Source: Spongilla lacustris
Lineage: Eukaryota > Porifera > Demospongiae > Spongillida > Spongillidae
Direction: 5' to 3'
NCBI GenBank assembly: GCA_949361645.1
Contig: OX442428.1
Location: forward strand, 3,893,847 to 3,957,846
DNA length: 64,000 nucleotides
Each line of letters begins with the position of its first letter. Positions within the stretch are counted from its first letter, which is position 1. Below the pieces are notes generated by a model. It ran no database searches. It was not told the DNA's origin and was given only the letters and a program-made list of their open reading frames with translations. Made by a program: the position numbers and the translations under genes. Below are positions 53,096-63,510 of this stretch, one piece after another.

Positions 53096-54296
53096 ATGAT
53101 TATGGTGCCGGAAAAATCCAAACTTGTACCTACTGAAAAACGCAAGAGGGCAACATGTACATCCAAGCAAATGCTGAATCTGGAGTCAATAGAGACCTCG
53201 ACGTCTGAAGCAGGGATTAGCGATGGTACCGGTACGCTAGAACATGGTAATAATATTGATTATTTATATAGTAGTATTATACTGTACGGGGGGGGGGTGT
53301 GAATTGGTGCTAGCTAGCTAGCTATAGCTATATCATTGTAAATAAAATTGTATTCATGCTGGTGCATGCATATACATGTATACATGTGTCTGCAGCACTA
53401 CGCATACATTATCACTAATGAATATTGGCAGAAGATACATGTCCTAGACTATGCAATATTTTATTTACACAGTCATTTTTCACGAATCACACATTAAATA
53501 AGTTTTTTCTTCATTATTAACAGATAACATGTTGCCCAGCGGTCAAAATGGTGACAATAATGGATCCGGACCTCATTCAGAGGAGTTGAATAGTGACAAT
53601 GATGCTGCAGAAATACTGCAGGTATGATGATAATATACATAATAATTTGCAACTAATTTGCTCATTGCTTGTTGCAGTATGGCATCAGCAGTAAAAGGAC
53701 AAAACAACAGGTCAGATTTAGTACTAATACAATGCAACTCTATACCTGTTATGTTCAGCTTAAATTTATAATGCAAGCTCTCAAGATCATTGCGCAAAGT
53801 TCACTCCGTGCCAATCATTTCTGTCACCTCACAGTATTAATTCTATGCCAAAGCGATCAACTGCAATTCCTTAAGAAAAAATAAGATATCCATCTCAGCA
53901 AGTGCTGGAATCAATGCAGTCATTGGAAGCTGGAATCACTGGCAGTACTGTTACTCCATACGAGCAGGACAGTGGTGTGAATTAGCTGGAGATTCGAGCC
54001 ACGGATATTTTTAAATACCCCTTGCAGCTTATGGATGTACTATTTTCTGTGCAAGAACTGTCATCAAACTGTTACCAGCAGGCTGGACGAGGCACTTCCA
54101 GTGATCGTGACAAGCCAACTCTTTCCCCACGCCACATGAAGTGTATGGAAGGTGCGTATATATTTCCTGGCTGCATGGTTATAGTACAAATACTTTCACA
54201 GATTGCACAAAGAAAAAAATTGGGAAAGAATTTGAGACCAAAAATGTGGAAATAAGGAAAAGATGTAACCAAAAGGGATGCCATGCAAGAAGGTGA
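53096..54296 (+). CDS. six-exon gene, 192-aa protein of unknown function
   Basis: Exons 53096-53246, 53524-53621, 53678-53710, 53899-53976, 54028-54151 and 54202-54296 are joined by GT-AG introns (277, 56, 188, 51 and 50 bp). Total coding length is 579 bp, in frame throughout, ending TGA. The start could instead be the ATG at 53102. The protein begins with a basic motif (TEKRKRATCTS, possible nuclear signal), is Ser/Asp/Asn-rich in the middle (SGQNGDNNGSGPHSEELNSD) and ends with KKKIGKEFETKNVEIRKRC and GCHARR, where several Cys sit among basic residues. No signal peptide, membrane segment or known domain is visible. Exon 4 could read through to a stop at 53985, giving a shorter form. The model is from sequence alone. 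Confidence 0.55.
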
Positions 54297-54639
54297 AGGA
54301 TAATGCTACTACAACTAAACCATAACAAAATAGCATCTAGCTAAATATGTGTAACATTGCATGCTATTATTGTATTCTCTATTCATCATTGCATAATCAA
54401 TTACATATTCTGTGAGTATTAGTTATGTGGGAATAGTACATTAATGCAATTGCCAAACAGTACTTGCAAGGTACTTGGCCATAATTCTGTTGCTTGAAAT
54501 TTTTTGGTTCCTTGGTAAAGGATAGGAACCGAAGAACCATGTTTTAAAAACTAAATACAAGAATTATGGCCAAGGAACCCAGGAATGTCAATGAGTATGA
54601 TTACATTGTATTTTCATAACTTGTCCAAATAATTAAAAA

Positions 54640-55274
54640 AAGTGCACCTTGACCCAAGCTAGTTTCAAACAGCAGTGAAGTGGTGGTTGGGAGTCAATCC
54701 CTCATTGAGTTCAGATGGAAATCCAATGGTTTGTCCCCTATGTCCCAACTGTGCACTTGACCCTCTGGGTTACCACTGTGTCACATGCAAAAGAGGAGAT
54801 GTTACAAGCATGCACAACACTATTCGAAATGTGATTTACAGCACCTTTCAGCGAGCTGGTTTATGTGCACACCTTGAGGTTGGCAGTGGATGGGGACATG
54901 ATAATTCCAGAACCCGGCCTGCAGACATCCTTGTTACCAATTGGGATTGTGGCACCTCAGCTGCCTTTGACATCACAGTTACATCTCCGCTTAATTCACA
55001 CACTATGTTGGAAGCGGGCATGTATCAGTGTGTTTCAGCAAAGGCAGCTGAGCACAGAAAACATAACGAAAATGATCCCAAGTGGGCTGAGCTGGGTTGG
55101 CGATGTGTACCATTGGCAGTGGAGAACTATGGGGCCTAGGGACCAGAAGCATTAAAGGCCTTCTCGCAGGTGGCGTCACGGTTAGCCATTCGTGGTAACA
55201 CCCCCAAGTCTAAGGTGGTAGCTGATCTATATGGCCGCCTCAGCCTGTTATTGATTAGAGCTAATGCTCAATGA
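54640..55274 (+). pseudogene. 5'-truncated RLE retrotransposon, CCHC and endonuclease end
   Basis: The plus strand encodes AVKWWLGVNPSLS, CPLCPNCALDPLGYHCVTC (CCHC), SMHNTIRNVIYSTFQRAGL, RPADILVTNWDCGTSAAFDI and WAELGWRCVPLAVENYGA. The same order occurs at 22.4-21.8 kb, about half the residues being identical by eye. TAG at 55135-55137 lies where the other copy has Trp; the tail continues to TGA at 55272-55274 (GRLSLLLIRANAQ). RT is absent, the usual result of incomplete reverse transcription. It is a related but different family member. Confidence 0.8.
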
Positions 55275-56483
55275 ATCTTGGTCCGCCCCTACCCCCAATG
55301 AACCCAACAGGACAGTTATCTGTGCATGTAGTTGTTTGTATGTGTTTTGTGTGTTATAATAATAATAATTATGTGTGATGTATTTGTTTGACTCATAAGT
55401 AAATTGCTTTTAAACAATGTTGGTTGTTGAAATTATCATGAATACTTTTGATGTGAATACATGTAGAGGTACAATTAGGATCTTTTGCAGGCAACATTTT
55501 CTCCAGCTGCTGCCGACTAGCAGTAAAGTTTGTATTTGTTAATATCAAGTCACCAGGAACTTGCATTGCAAGCTGAACACATTCTAACGCAGCCTGTTCC
55601 AATTCTGACCTTTGCATAGGTTTGATAGGCATGCCTTTGGTAAGGTTTGAGACAGGCTGCCATTGTTGATGTGCTGTGCCGATTTTCACACTTCCAGGGC
55701 CTTGAATTGTGCGATAAAAGTTGGAGGAATCTGCTTTGACAGATTTTGTGCCTTCCTTCCTTTACAGCATATGATGGAAGCTGTTTGGTTTCATTTGGTA
55801 CAAATTGTGCCTTGTTGCTTTCCAAGTTCAACCAAAAACAGGTTCTTGGGTTCTTCACATGACTGTGGCCCACTCCTACTACCCTTCCCGGGGCACAATC
55901 ATATAGCGCCCCCCCCCCCCCCCCACACACACTATTTATCTCCTTCCGACGCCACTAAATAAGTACACTGAGGCACAAGAAATAAGAGCAACACTGCCAT
56001 TGCCACTTGCGCTTGGAAGCATATTATTAGGACTACTATTAGAGTGATTGACTAAGATATCGGATATCTGAACGCAACGACAACAAGCAACACTATTACA
56101 ACTTGATAAGTTGTATTAATGGACTACTTCAGAACCGTGCTCTGGGATCCTACCTGACTTCTCCCCCGGGCCCCATGCACCATACCTAGCAAGGGTTTGG
56201 CTTGTGTGTGTATTCCAATCCGAACTGTGTGTATTTGTAGAATGTCTTTTTAACTTACATCATGATCATGTGATAATTTTGATTATTTGATACTACAGAA
56301 TTGTATATTACAAATTCATGTGTGTGATCATGACATAACCAGCAATACTATACATTGGCTAATATCCCTAAATTGCTGTTCTATGAACTACATCTTCTAG
56401 CTGTATTATATCCTTCAGAGCCTGCAACCTTTTGTACAAAAATGCATAAAGATGGACAGCAAAAAAAGAAAAGAAAACATTAC
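55275..56483. other. possible unrecognised coding segment, otherwise spacer
   Basis: On the minus strand 55393-55930 two overlapping frames look protein-like: one with ESNKAQFVPNETKQLPSYAV, the other with GTAHQQWQPVSNLTKGMPIK and QAALECVQLAMQVPGDLIL. They could be one gene with a frameshift or downstream exons of the MCM3AP-like gene; neither can be shown. A C run lies at 55907-55923. Confidence 0.3.
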
Positions 56484-59148
56484 CTGTTGGTTCTTATTTT
56501 CATGCGCAATAATTCAAGTGCAGCATCAGGACTATTCCAATTAGTGCCTGCTTCATCAGCCATTGCTGTTGCACGAGGAATCGCTGCAATAGTCTCTTCT
56601 GGAACTTGCAGCGGCTCATTGGTCCATTTATGCAATAGCAGTTCAAACCTAATAAAGGTGAAATGAAATTGAATTAACCAATCTAAGCAGTCTTCAAAAA
56701 GCACTTTTCAGAAGACTCCTTTTTCATCTTTCAATGACATCTGAAGTGTATCTCTGTGACTACATATGAACCACATAATTGTAAACATCAGTTTAACAAG
56801 CCTGCCCACCTGATATGTCTGAAGTTCCTTTTTTCCATTGGCAGCAGATGATCCTGATCCAGTTGTTGTGGTAGGGTGGACACAGCAGCAGCTGTAGGAA
56901 AGTCTAGAGCAGCTTTTCGACCACTTTGATGTTCAGTTGTTGTATAGCACCACCTGAATCAGATTGACTACTTGTTGAGTAGCCACAATACACATGCACC
57001 TACATTTTCCAGTTTCTATTCAGAGTTCTTCTGTTCTGCTCTTTTGCAAGGGCTTGAAGTTCTGACTTTTTTTTCATTCTTTCCTGCTGGAACACATTAT
57101 ATCCAGCCTGGTGAACGTCATATTGTAATACTTCATTACAAATGTCACCAACAAAAGCAGATAGGCAGGTTTCATATACACAGGCCTCATAACATTCCCT
57201 CTGGCATTTTCTCCTTTTTTCCATTGGCAGCAGATGATCCAGTTGTTGTGGTAGGGTGGACACAGCAGCAGCTGTAGGAAAGTCTAGAGCAGCTTTTCGA
57301 ACGCGTTGACGTTCAGTTGTTGTATAGCACCACCTGAATCAGATTGATTACCTGTTGAGTAGCCACAATACACATGCACCTACATTTTCCAGTATCTATT
57401 CAGAGTCCTTCTGTTTTGCTCTTTTGCAAGGGCTTGAAGTTCTGAAATTTTTTTCATTCTTTCCTGCTGGAATACATTATATCCAGCCTGGTGAACCTCA
57501 TATTGTAATACTTCATTACAAATGTCACCAACAAAAGCAGATAAGCAGGCTTCATACACACAGGCCTCATAACATTCCCTCTGGCATTCTGAAGCAACCA
57601 CATTGGTAAGCAGTTCACTACCCACATCCTCAATGGCAAGCTCCATAAGGGCAATTTGCTCTCTATAGAGAAATATAGTAATATTATATATCTATAGGGA
57701 AGCTATTATCAACCTTAGGTATTCCATGTGTTGATAAGTTTCAGCCATCAAATGCCTAGCATCCTCTTTGCACAGCAAAACTACAACCTCATCCAACATA
57801 TCTTCACAGATATGCTGATAAGCGACAAGCCTTTCTGCCTGCATTTTATAGCATGTGATCATAACTGCATGTATAATATTAACTAACCTTGGTTACACAC
57901 TCTTCAACAAGGAGAACCACTTCCTCTGCCACAACATCATCACTTATAGCCTGCACATCTGCTAAGATGTCCTATAATGAGATTGTGTCAAATACCATTA
58001 CTAGAACAATTAAAGGTGACGTGTACCTCTAGTGATTCAAGCTGTAATGGTGGAGCAGAAGGCATTTTAGGGGCAAATGATTGAGTGGCCTCAGTACCAG
58101 AAATGAAGCTGGAGTAAGGTACATGAACTGGAACCACAGGAAGAGTGCTTCCATAGACCACCTAGAAACAAATGGCAGAATTATGTACCAATGCCATAAA
58201 TAATTGTGGCCCATACTTCACCCAAAGATAGATTGTTCTTGGACGTCCAAAGAAGTACTGGTTTTGTATGTCAACCTTATTTTTCATAAAGATGACATCA
58301 CTTCCTTTAATTTCAATCCCATGGTGTTGGAGGAATTTTATAGCCTGCATGATATGAGAAATGATGTAGTGCTTGGTTTGGTATCCTTGAAGGAGGAACC
58401 ATAATGCCACATTACTTACGCTGTTGATATCATCAAACGATAACCTTCTCACAACAAGGCTTAAAGGAAAGGGTGATGGTTGTGTTGCAGTGCTGTGTGA
58501 CTGATTGATGACTCTAATTGCTTCAGCTCGAACCTATGAATTGGTACACATTTGGGAGTGCCAGCAGAACAAAGACTTATGAATATTACTGGTGAAAAGT
58601 ATTGATACAGGATGCAAGCATTGAGGAATGTTGTTGAACTACATGAGAACAACAAGACATAGCACACCACACTGATGGACACAAGCTTACGAGACGAGTC
58701 TGAAAAATCTGACAAAATTGTTTGAGTCCAATGCAACTGCTGCTTCAATAGCAAACTTCACTGTTGGATGATCACTAACAGACCTCGAGTAATGTTCCAC
58801 AATACTGGCCAGAACATTGCACAATAACCATGATTCAAATAGAGCACATAGCTTCAAATATACATGTGCTACATGCATACACATAACAACAGTAAACATA
58901 CATATTAAGAATTTAGAGCCAACACTTACAAAATAAATAATTGAAAATTTAAGTAACCAGGTCACATGTAGTGTAAGCTATATATGCAGGTTTGTGCACA
59001 AGTGGGGGATATTGGTCTTAGTGTAAAGTGAAGCAATATACAACACTACAGCAAAACAAAATTTAACTAACGAGAGAGCATCGCCATCATTCAAATGAAG
59101 TAGCATATCATAACAGCAAAACTCCGGTTCATTTTCACACACAATGCC
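56484..59148 (-). CDS. MCM3AP: MCM3AP/GANP-like protein: SAC3 domain and CID-like region, partial
   Basis: Twelve exons on the minus strand join by GT-AG in consistent phase: 59072-59148, 58691-58804, 58590-58638, 58420-58533, 58217-58344, 58027-58161, 57888-57971, 57714-57838, 57384-57662, 57004-57333, 56820-56953, 56484-56648. Early exons read as a SAC3/GANP fold (EFCCYDMLLHLNDGDAL, VKFAIEAAVALDSNNFVRFF, FPLSLVVRRLSFDD, FLQHHGIEIKGSDVIF). Then comes a Pro-rich linker and a helical region (DDVVAEEVVLLVEECVTK, CQRECYEACVYEACLSAFVG, QALAKEQNRRTLNRYWKMWC, KAALDFPTAAAV) in the place of the ENY2-binding CID part of GANP. In animals GANP scaffolds TREX-2 at nuclear pores and aids mRNA export. The 57384-57662 and 57004-57333 exons are tandem duplicates. 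Both the 5' end (start of SAC3) and the C-terminal part are missing from the model. Confidence 0.7.
56835..57600 (-). repeat. tandem duplication of ~380 bp inside MCM3AP-like gene
   Basis: 56835-57220 and 57221-57600 are about 95 percent alike by eye: the same exon end (NRRTLNR-WKM), intron and next exon start (AALDFPTAAAVSTLPQQLD). The units differ by a 6-bp TGATCC duplication and scattered substitutions. In the fused middle exon (57004-57333) the duplicate junction reads LLPMEKRRKCQRECYEAC, in frame. Confidence 0.9.
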
Positions 59149-59190
59149 CTAGGTGTGTGTGTGTATTCTTTCTCTCATGCATATACACAC

Positions 59191-59230
<40 letters not shown>

Positions 59231-60904
59231 ACAAATTAGATGCACATATTCTATATGAACTGTAAAACATTAAAAAGTAAATATCTTTTCATTTTAATTT
59301 GAGAAAAGTTAGTGCTCCACACCTTGAGCATTACGTTTCAAATGTACACAATGTATTTTCCATTCATTAAGAATTTCTTTAGAGAATTCATTCTTATAAA
59401 ATGCGAAAAAAAAACAATGAACTATCAATGGTTCAATGCAATTCCTATATACAAATTGTAGTTAAGAACTTAGATTTAACAATGTGAGTGGCATTTATGC
59501 ATTTTTCAAGGTGCCCCAGGAATAGCAAGATTAGTTTAAGGATTAAAAATTAATTTCATAAATGCGGATTTATATAAGTTTCTGGCAGCTTGTTATTCGA
59601 TGACATTATTCTCCAATTTTTTAAAAAAATTTGTGGCTATTTTGGGGATTTTGCCATGAAACATTCAACCTAGATAAGTTTACTAAGTCTTGCACATTGT
59701 GCAAACAAACACATATACGCCTGCATTTCAAAAGCCACATTGACTATTCATAAAATACATGCACACTGTGCATTTCATGACCACCAAAGGTGATAAATTT
59801 GCATTCACCAAGTGTTATCAACCAGATTTAGGTTTTGTATCATCCTGAGTCATCATGCAGTTATATGACTAGTTCAGCACGGAATTGCTACAATCGATAA
59901 TTGGCATTTCACATCGTCTCTTCCCTCTTTGATACATACTGGCCTTGTTTCCCAACCACAAATGCCAATGTGATGAGGTTTATGCTTTTTAACAACAAGA
60001 ACACCAGATATAAATAAGAGCATATTGTGCACATAATAGTGTGCCATCTCCATCACTGCACTTCTTTAAGCTCTGATTATTGGGTGGAGGGGGGGGGGGG
60101 GGGGGGTTGCAGAAATGCTGCTAACATTGCCAGTAATGAGACAGTATACTGAAATTAAAAATACAATTCAGAATGAAGCAAAAGGCTCAAGTGGGTATCC
60201 ATCATAATGGAAATGGTCACAGGTACCAAAATTAGACAATGTAATAAATTATGATCATGCATCCAAGATCTGAGATTAACAAACATCAATAATTTATTAT
60301 TACGCTGAACAATGATACGAAAAGGTTGGGAACACAGAGGATCATGTGGACCTTCATCCTACAGTAGATACACTAATGCTGCTCTTCCAGCATTATGATG
60401 AATAATCAAACAAGATATGAAGAGCTACACTGTTCACAAACGTTTACATTATTATCTAAAAGGGGAGGGGTATAAGTGTTTCATTCATGTGCACCAATTA
60501 AGCGAGTCATCATTTGTTACCCTGTACATACATGTGTGTACGATTATTTGTGATCAGATCATTTTGATATTATTTTGTTGACTTCTACGACATCCCATAG
60601 TGCACAGGGACAGCACAATTGTATCAAGATACATGTACATGTAGTAGTACAACCCTACATATTACTAGTACATGTTGTGCATAGTTAGGGCTAAATTGAT
60701 AAATTTACCAAAATGTAAGGCCCAGCTTAGTATCATAAGAGGGTCAGGATATATTCATAGCCTTACATTGCAATTCACAGCACGTGATTATAAATGATAC
60801 TGCCGATATAAATAGTACTGCAATGTAAATAGTAATACTTGTAGACAGAAGTACTTTTAAGGAATAATTTGGCCTAAAAATGGTCCTATTCACAAAGCAC
60901 AAAC
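59149..60904. other. intron or spacer with (TG)n/(CA)n tract and poly-G run
   Basis: 59152-59164 is (GT)n and 59187-59230 is (CA)n, together a potential hairpin. A run of about 18 G lies at 60091-60108. ATGTACATGT lies near 60631. SAC3 N-terminal exons were expected here but not recognised. Confidence 0.5.
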
Positions 60905-61150
60905 CTGTCTTCTAGTGGTGGGTTTTGTCACTGGAAATTGTCCCCCAGTAAGCGACACGTTCTGACTGATAAGCACCTTGTTTTCTACCAAAAAAGTTAC
61001 GCCATCACATATTTTAAAAGGAAGAGAATGGCAACCTCTCTCAAACCTTACTCAAGCCAGATGAAGGAACTGAGACAGGAAGGTCTGCAGAGGCACTGCT
61101 GTGCCTGGAACCACTACTTCCACTGTTTGACATAGAAATCAGCTCCGATT
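60905..61150 (-). CDS. two putative upstream exons (of the MCM3AP-like gene?)
   Basis: 61047-61150 (SELISMSNSGSSGSRHSSAS, ADLPVSVPSSGLSK) and 60905-60976 (VLISQNVSLTGGQFPVTKP) are each bounded by AG and GT and join in phase 0. Ser-rich, no domain. Same strand and upstream of the SAC3 exons, so they may be its N-terminal region; 1.75 kb without recognised exons separates them, so membership is a guess. Confidence 0.4.
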
Positions 61151-61225
61151 CTGCAAACACACGAATGTTGGTATTATCAGTCCCTATTCAAAGTTATAGT
61201 TCTTTTCTTATGTATCTTTTTAAAA

Positions 61226-62043
61226 AGGCTATAACTCCTCTATTCTTTGCAGTTAAGCTATCAAATTTTTTTTGTATGTACCCAATACAGGTGAGTACCT
61301 ATAGTTTTGTGTTGAGCTCTTAAGTCTCACTCACTGTGGAGATCGGTAGGAAAGTATCACTTTTCAGAGGGAAGCGGGGTCTTCATATGAATTCGGACCA
61401 ATTTGTTGGACTTAAAGATTAAAATTGACCTTTTCTAAATGAGAGGTCTCTGGGGTATCCATATGATTTTTTGGTAGCTTGCTATCGGCATTAAACAATC
61501 CATGAAATGTTAAAAAGCTTAACATTGAAAGCCACTTTTCACCTGTTTTTAGGATTTCACCATATATCGTAGTAAACGTGTAGCAAATAATGCATTTGTA
61601 CAAGTATTCTACATGTAGAAATGCTTTTAAAAGTTACGTACAGTGCTCGCAAACACATATACTATGATCTTTACTACATGTTTACTATGATATACGGAGA
61701 AATCCTAAAAATGGGTGAAAAATGGCTTTTAATGTTAAGCTTTTTAACATTTCATGGATTGTTTAATGCAAATAGCATGCTGCCAAAAAATTATAAAAAC
61801 TATGTGGATACCTCAGGGACATCTCATTTCGAAAAAGTCAATTTTAACCCTTAAGTCAAACTAATTTGTCCGAATTCATACAAAGACCCAGCCTCCCTCT
61901 GAAAAGTGATACTTTCCTACCGATCTCCACAGCGAGTGAGACTTAAGAGTTCAACACAACACTATAGGTACTCACCTGTATTGGGTACATGCAAAGAAAA
62001 TTTGGTAGCTTAACTGCAAAGAATAGAGGAGCTATAGCCTTGA
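61226..62043. mobile_element. 818-bp long inverted repeat (foldback-type)
   Basis: Arms of about 365-380 bp (61226-61590 and 61665-62043) are ~85-90 percent complementary by eye, starting GGCTATAACTCCTCTATTCT and its counterpart, with a ~75-bp centre. No shared sequence with the 50-kb palindromes was noticed. No transposase is encoded. Confidence 0.8.
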
Positions 62044-62214
62044 ACATCCAACCTGACCAGCAGTTGTTTACTACATGTATGGTGCATTGTTTTGTTTACA
62101 TGTTATAAGTGAATGTACTCTGTTCAGAAGTAGATGCTGAATCTAAAAATGTAATTGGCATGATACAATTATATACCATTCATGAGATATTATCAAAAAT
62201 GTGCATTATTGCAT

Positions 62215-62480
62215 TTTTCCCCTCATACTGTACTACTACCTTACTCCTCCCCTTATCTTATACTACCCCTACTTCTCCCCTTACCTACTACTACCCCTAC
62301 TCCCCTTACCACCACTACACCTACTCCTCCCCTTACCCATCCCCTTTACCTACCACTACCTACTACTACACCTGCTCCTCCCTTTACCTATTACTGCCCC
62401 TACTTCTACTCCTTCCCTTACCTACCACTACCTACTCCTCCCCTTACCATTACCTACTCCTTCCCTTACCTACCACTGTG
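62215..62480. repeat. pyrimidine-rich simple sequence
   Basis: The plus strand is almost purely C/T/A, repeating CTACTCCTCCCCTTACC and variants. Such a tract can form triplex DNA. Its ORFs (Pro/Thr/Tyr or Leu-rich) reflect low complexity. Confidence 0.85.
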
Positions 62481-62588
62481 GTGCTTGTACCTCGATCTGT
62501 GTAATGTGCGCTTGTTGTGTGATGCTGCTATGCATGCATCTGTGTGATGTGTGCTGGTGTATGTGATTGTGTGTGCTGCTTTGGTCAT

Positions 62589-63510
62589 CAGGGGCGGATG
62601 CAGGATTTTGTAGAGGGGGGTTCGACATGAATAAGTGATGAAGGGGGGAAAAAATTTGGGGCACAGATAGTACATTTAGAGGGATTGGAAACTAAGGCAA
62701 TCAACACCAATAAATGCGTGCCACTCCGTTACGTTCTGGTTTCCAGGCTATTGTACTTTTACGGATTTGATGTCTACCGGTAGTGTTACATTTGTCTACC
62801 GTGGTGTACAGAAAATAAATTTATGCATCCTTTTACATTTGATGGTGCAAGCTCATTGTACAGGTCCTTTGGAGCTTGGCCCGAAATTGCCAAGCTCTAA
62901 TTCTTTTTCTCTGGTTCCAAGTTAGCGCGCCAAAGCGAAGCTATTCAATTGCGATTCGCCGCCAGTCCGCCACGCGTGATTACTATAAAGTTGGTAACTC
63001 GACTCAAACATGTTAAGGACATTTGAACCATGTTTTACGTCCTAGACGTGGTTTTTTTTAGCCACGCTAGATCGAGTTTGGTCGAGTTACCACGTGGCGG
63101 CGTATCGCAATCGAATAGCTTCGCTTTGACGCGCTAGAGAAAAAGAATTAGGCCTAGAGCATGGAAATTTCAGGCCAAGCCTGCACAATGAGAATGCACC
63201 GTCAAATGTAAAGGGGATGCTAAACTGGCAGAACGGGAACAAATTCATGCATGCGCTTTTCTTTGCTATTTGAGCAAAATGAAAATCCAACGTGCAACAT
63301 CTAGTACAGATTCGAAAACCTGACCAACCTTTTGAACTCTTGGAAAAATACGCAGTGATATTGATATTATCTCTGGTGATACCGATCTCGAACGCTTCAT
63401 TGTAACAGAGATATAGGCCTATATTATCTCTAATAGCTCATGAGGTTAAAACGAATTCATTATATAACTATATTCATAATGGACCCCCCCCCCCCCCCTG
63501 CATCTGCCAG
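62589..63510. mobile_element. hAT-like non-autonomous element with internal foldback
   Basis: The left end reads CAGGGGCGGATGCAGGA, close to the hAT terminus at 1131-1147. The right end (CCTGCATCTGCCAG, 63497-63510) is an imperfect inverted match after a C run. Inside, 62826-62990 and 63090-63225 form an inverted repeat (CTTTACATTTGA..., AAAGCGAAGCTATTC...), and the middle 62990-63090 is itself partly palindromic (GGTAACTCGACTC / GGTCGAGTTACC). No coding sequence is present. A clean 8-bp target duplication was not found. Confidence 0.6.

Noticed and set aside
62109..62566. Leu/Pro/Thr/Tyr-rich ORFs of about 120-130 codons
   Set aside because: They are open in all three frames because the DNA is a C/T/A simple repeat without stops.
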